Assembly (NCBI GenBank): GCA_014799765.1
Contig: JAAVHK010000036.1
Span: forward strand, 1-5,659
From: Ruminococcus sp.
Lineage (GTDB): Bacteria; Bacillota; Clostridia; Oscillospirales; Ruminococcaceae
DNA: 5,659 nt
Reading direction: 5' to 3'
The number at the start of each line of letters is the position of its first letter. Within the stretch, counting starts at the first letter, position 1. The notes below the pieces were generated by a model. That model saw nothing but the letters and a program-made list of their open reading frames with translations. It made no database searches and was not told the origin of the DNA. Below are positions 5,491 through 5,659 of the stretch, one piece after another. Both the position numbers and the translations under genes were made by a program.

Positions 5491-5512
5491 AAAGTAAGTA
5501 TATACTAACTTT
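5491..5512. repeat. 22-base near-perfect palindrome, likely operator, upstream of rnhA
   Basis: The left half, AAAGTAAGTAT (5491-5501), and right half, ATACTAACTTT (5502-5512), are complementary at 10 of 11 positions. The central 10 bases, AGTATATACT, are perfect. There is no loop, so it suits a homodimeric DNA-binding protein rather than an RNA hairpin. It ends 88 bases before the rnhA start codon. No regulator gene is in the window. Confidence 0.55.
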
Positions 5513-5563
5513 ATTTTTCGTTTCATTCAGGTAACATCTACTCATTTTATGGAAATAGTAGGT

Positions 5564-5576
5564 TATAATATATAAT
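5564..5576 (+). promoter_or_regulatory. TATAAT boxes ahead of rnhA
   Basis: Two perfect TATAAT hexamers (5564-5569 and 5571-5576) lie 24 to 36 bases before the rnhA ATG. No good -35 is found at 16 to 18 bases upstream of either (for example TATGGA at 5548-5553). Either could be the -10 of an rnhA promoter with a very short leader. Confidence 0.4.
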
Positions 5577-5600
5577 ATGTTATTTCGGGAGATGATTATC

Positions 5601-5659
5601 ATGAAAACAGTTGAAATTTTTACTGACGGTGCTTGTAGCGGAAATCCAGGGGCTGGCGG
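5601..5659 (+). CDS. rnhA: Ribonuclease HI (N-terminal part, cut by window edge)
   Basis: Endonuclease that cuts the RNA strand of RNA:DNA hybrids, clearing R-loops and primers in the cytoplasm. Only 19 complete codons are present, beginning MKTVEIFTDGACSGNPGAG. They match the first beta strand of bacterial RNase HI: the TDGxCxGNPGxGG motif is intact, and Asp9 corresponds to the first catalytic, metal-binding aspartate (Asp10 in E. coli). The remaining catalytic residues lie beyond the right edge, so activity cannot be judged. The ATG at 5601 has GGGAG at 5587-5591, 9 bases upstream. An in-frame ATG at 5592 directly abuts that site and is unlikely to be used. The gene diverges from all the others in the window. 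Confidence 0.9.
   Translation, partial: MKTVEIFTDGACSGNPGAG

Larger units (their letters stand above)
5137..5600. other. Divergent intergenic region between the 177-residue gene and rnhA
   Basis: This 464-base AT-rich spacer has no convincing gene on either strand. The left half holds the ribosome binding site, leader hairpin (5189-5221) and probable promoter (5294-5322) of the leftward gene. The right half holds a nested inverted repeat with a candidate promoter (5405-5441), a CCGG palindrome TACCGGTA (5461-5468), a 22-base near-palindrome (5491-5512) and TATAAT boxes just ahead of rnhA. It is long for a divergent spacer between two small genes and has more symmetry than its promoters require. 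Confidence 0.7.

Noticed and set aside
1..5659. Mobile element, CRISPR array, tRNA, rRNA or known riboswitch
   Set aside because: I saw no terminal inverted repeats with a transposase, no regularly spaced direct repeats, no tRNA-like cloverleaf and no riboswitch core that I recognise. The inverted repeats found are short and local to promoters or terminators.

Overview
The window looks like ordinary chromosomal sequence from a low-G+C Gram-positive anaerobe. I infer a Clostridia/Ruminococcus-type Firmicute. The basis is AT-rich spacers, strong AGGAGG-type ribosome binding sites on nearly every gene, a near-consensus sigma-A promoter and compact T-tailed intrinsic terminators. No rRNA, tRNA, CRISPR array, insertion sequence, transposase or phage gene is visible.

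Five genes lie on the minus strand, so transcription runs right to left from about 5300 to 1. In order they are: (i) a 177-residue unrecognised protein with a C-terminal membrane hairpin (5136-4603); (ii) glmM, phosphoglucosamine mutase (4494-3130); (iii) a Wzz/CpsC-like polysaccharide chain-length regulator (2918-1404); (iv) potA, ATPase of a spermidine/putrescine ABC importer (1309-263); and (v) the start of potB, its permease (260 to the left edge). A sixth gene, rnhA (RNase HI), starts at 5601 on the plus strand and is cut by the right edge, so it diverges from the 177-residue gene.

Each of the first three minus-strand genes is followed by its own hairpin terminator (4563-4592, 3086-3119, 1342-1381), so they look like separate transcription units. 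potA and potB are tightly coupled: 2 bases apart, with the potB ribosome binding site inside the end of potA. potC and potD would be expected beyond the left edge. GlmM makes glucosamine-1-phosphate for UDP-GlcNAc, and the Wzz-like protein probably controls the length of an envelope polysaccharide, so these two neighbours share an envelope theme. The polyamine importer is functionally unrelated.

I see no clearly new multi-gene system. The unexplained material is mostly in two spacers. The glmM/wzz spacer (2919-3129) holds seven CCGG-centred motifs, several forming palindromes, one of them lying on the predicted transcription start of the wzz-like gene. The 464-base divergent spacer (5137-5600) holds a 22-base near-perfect palindrome, a nested hairpin around a possible promoter, and a hairpin in the probable leader of the 177-residue gene.
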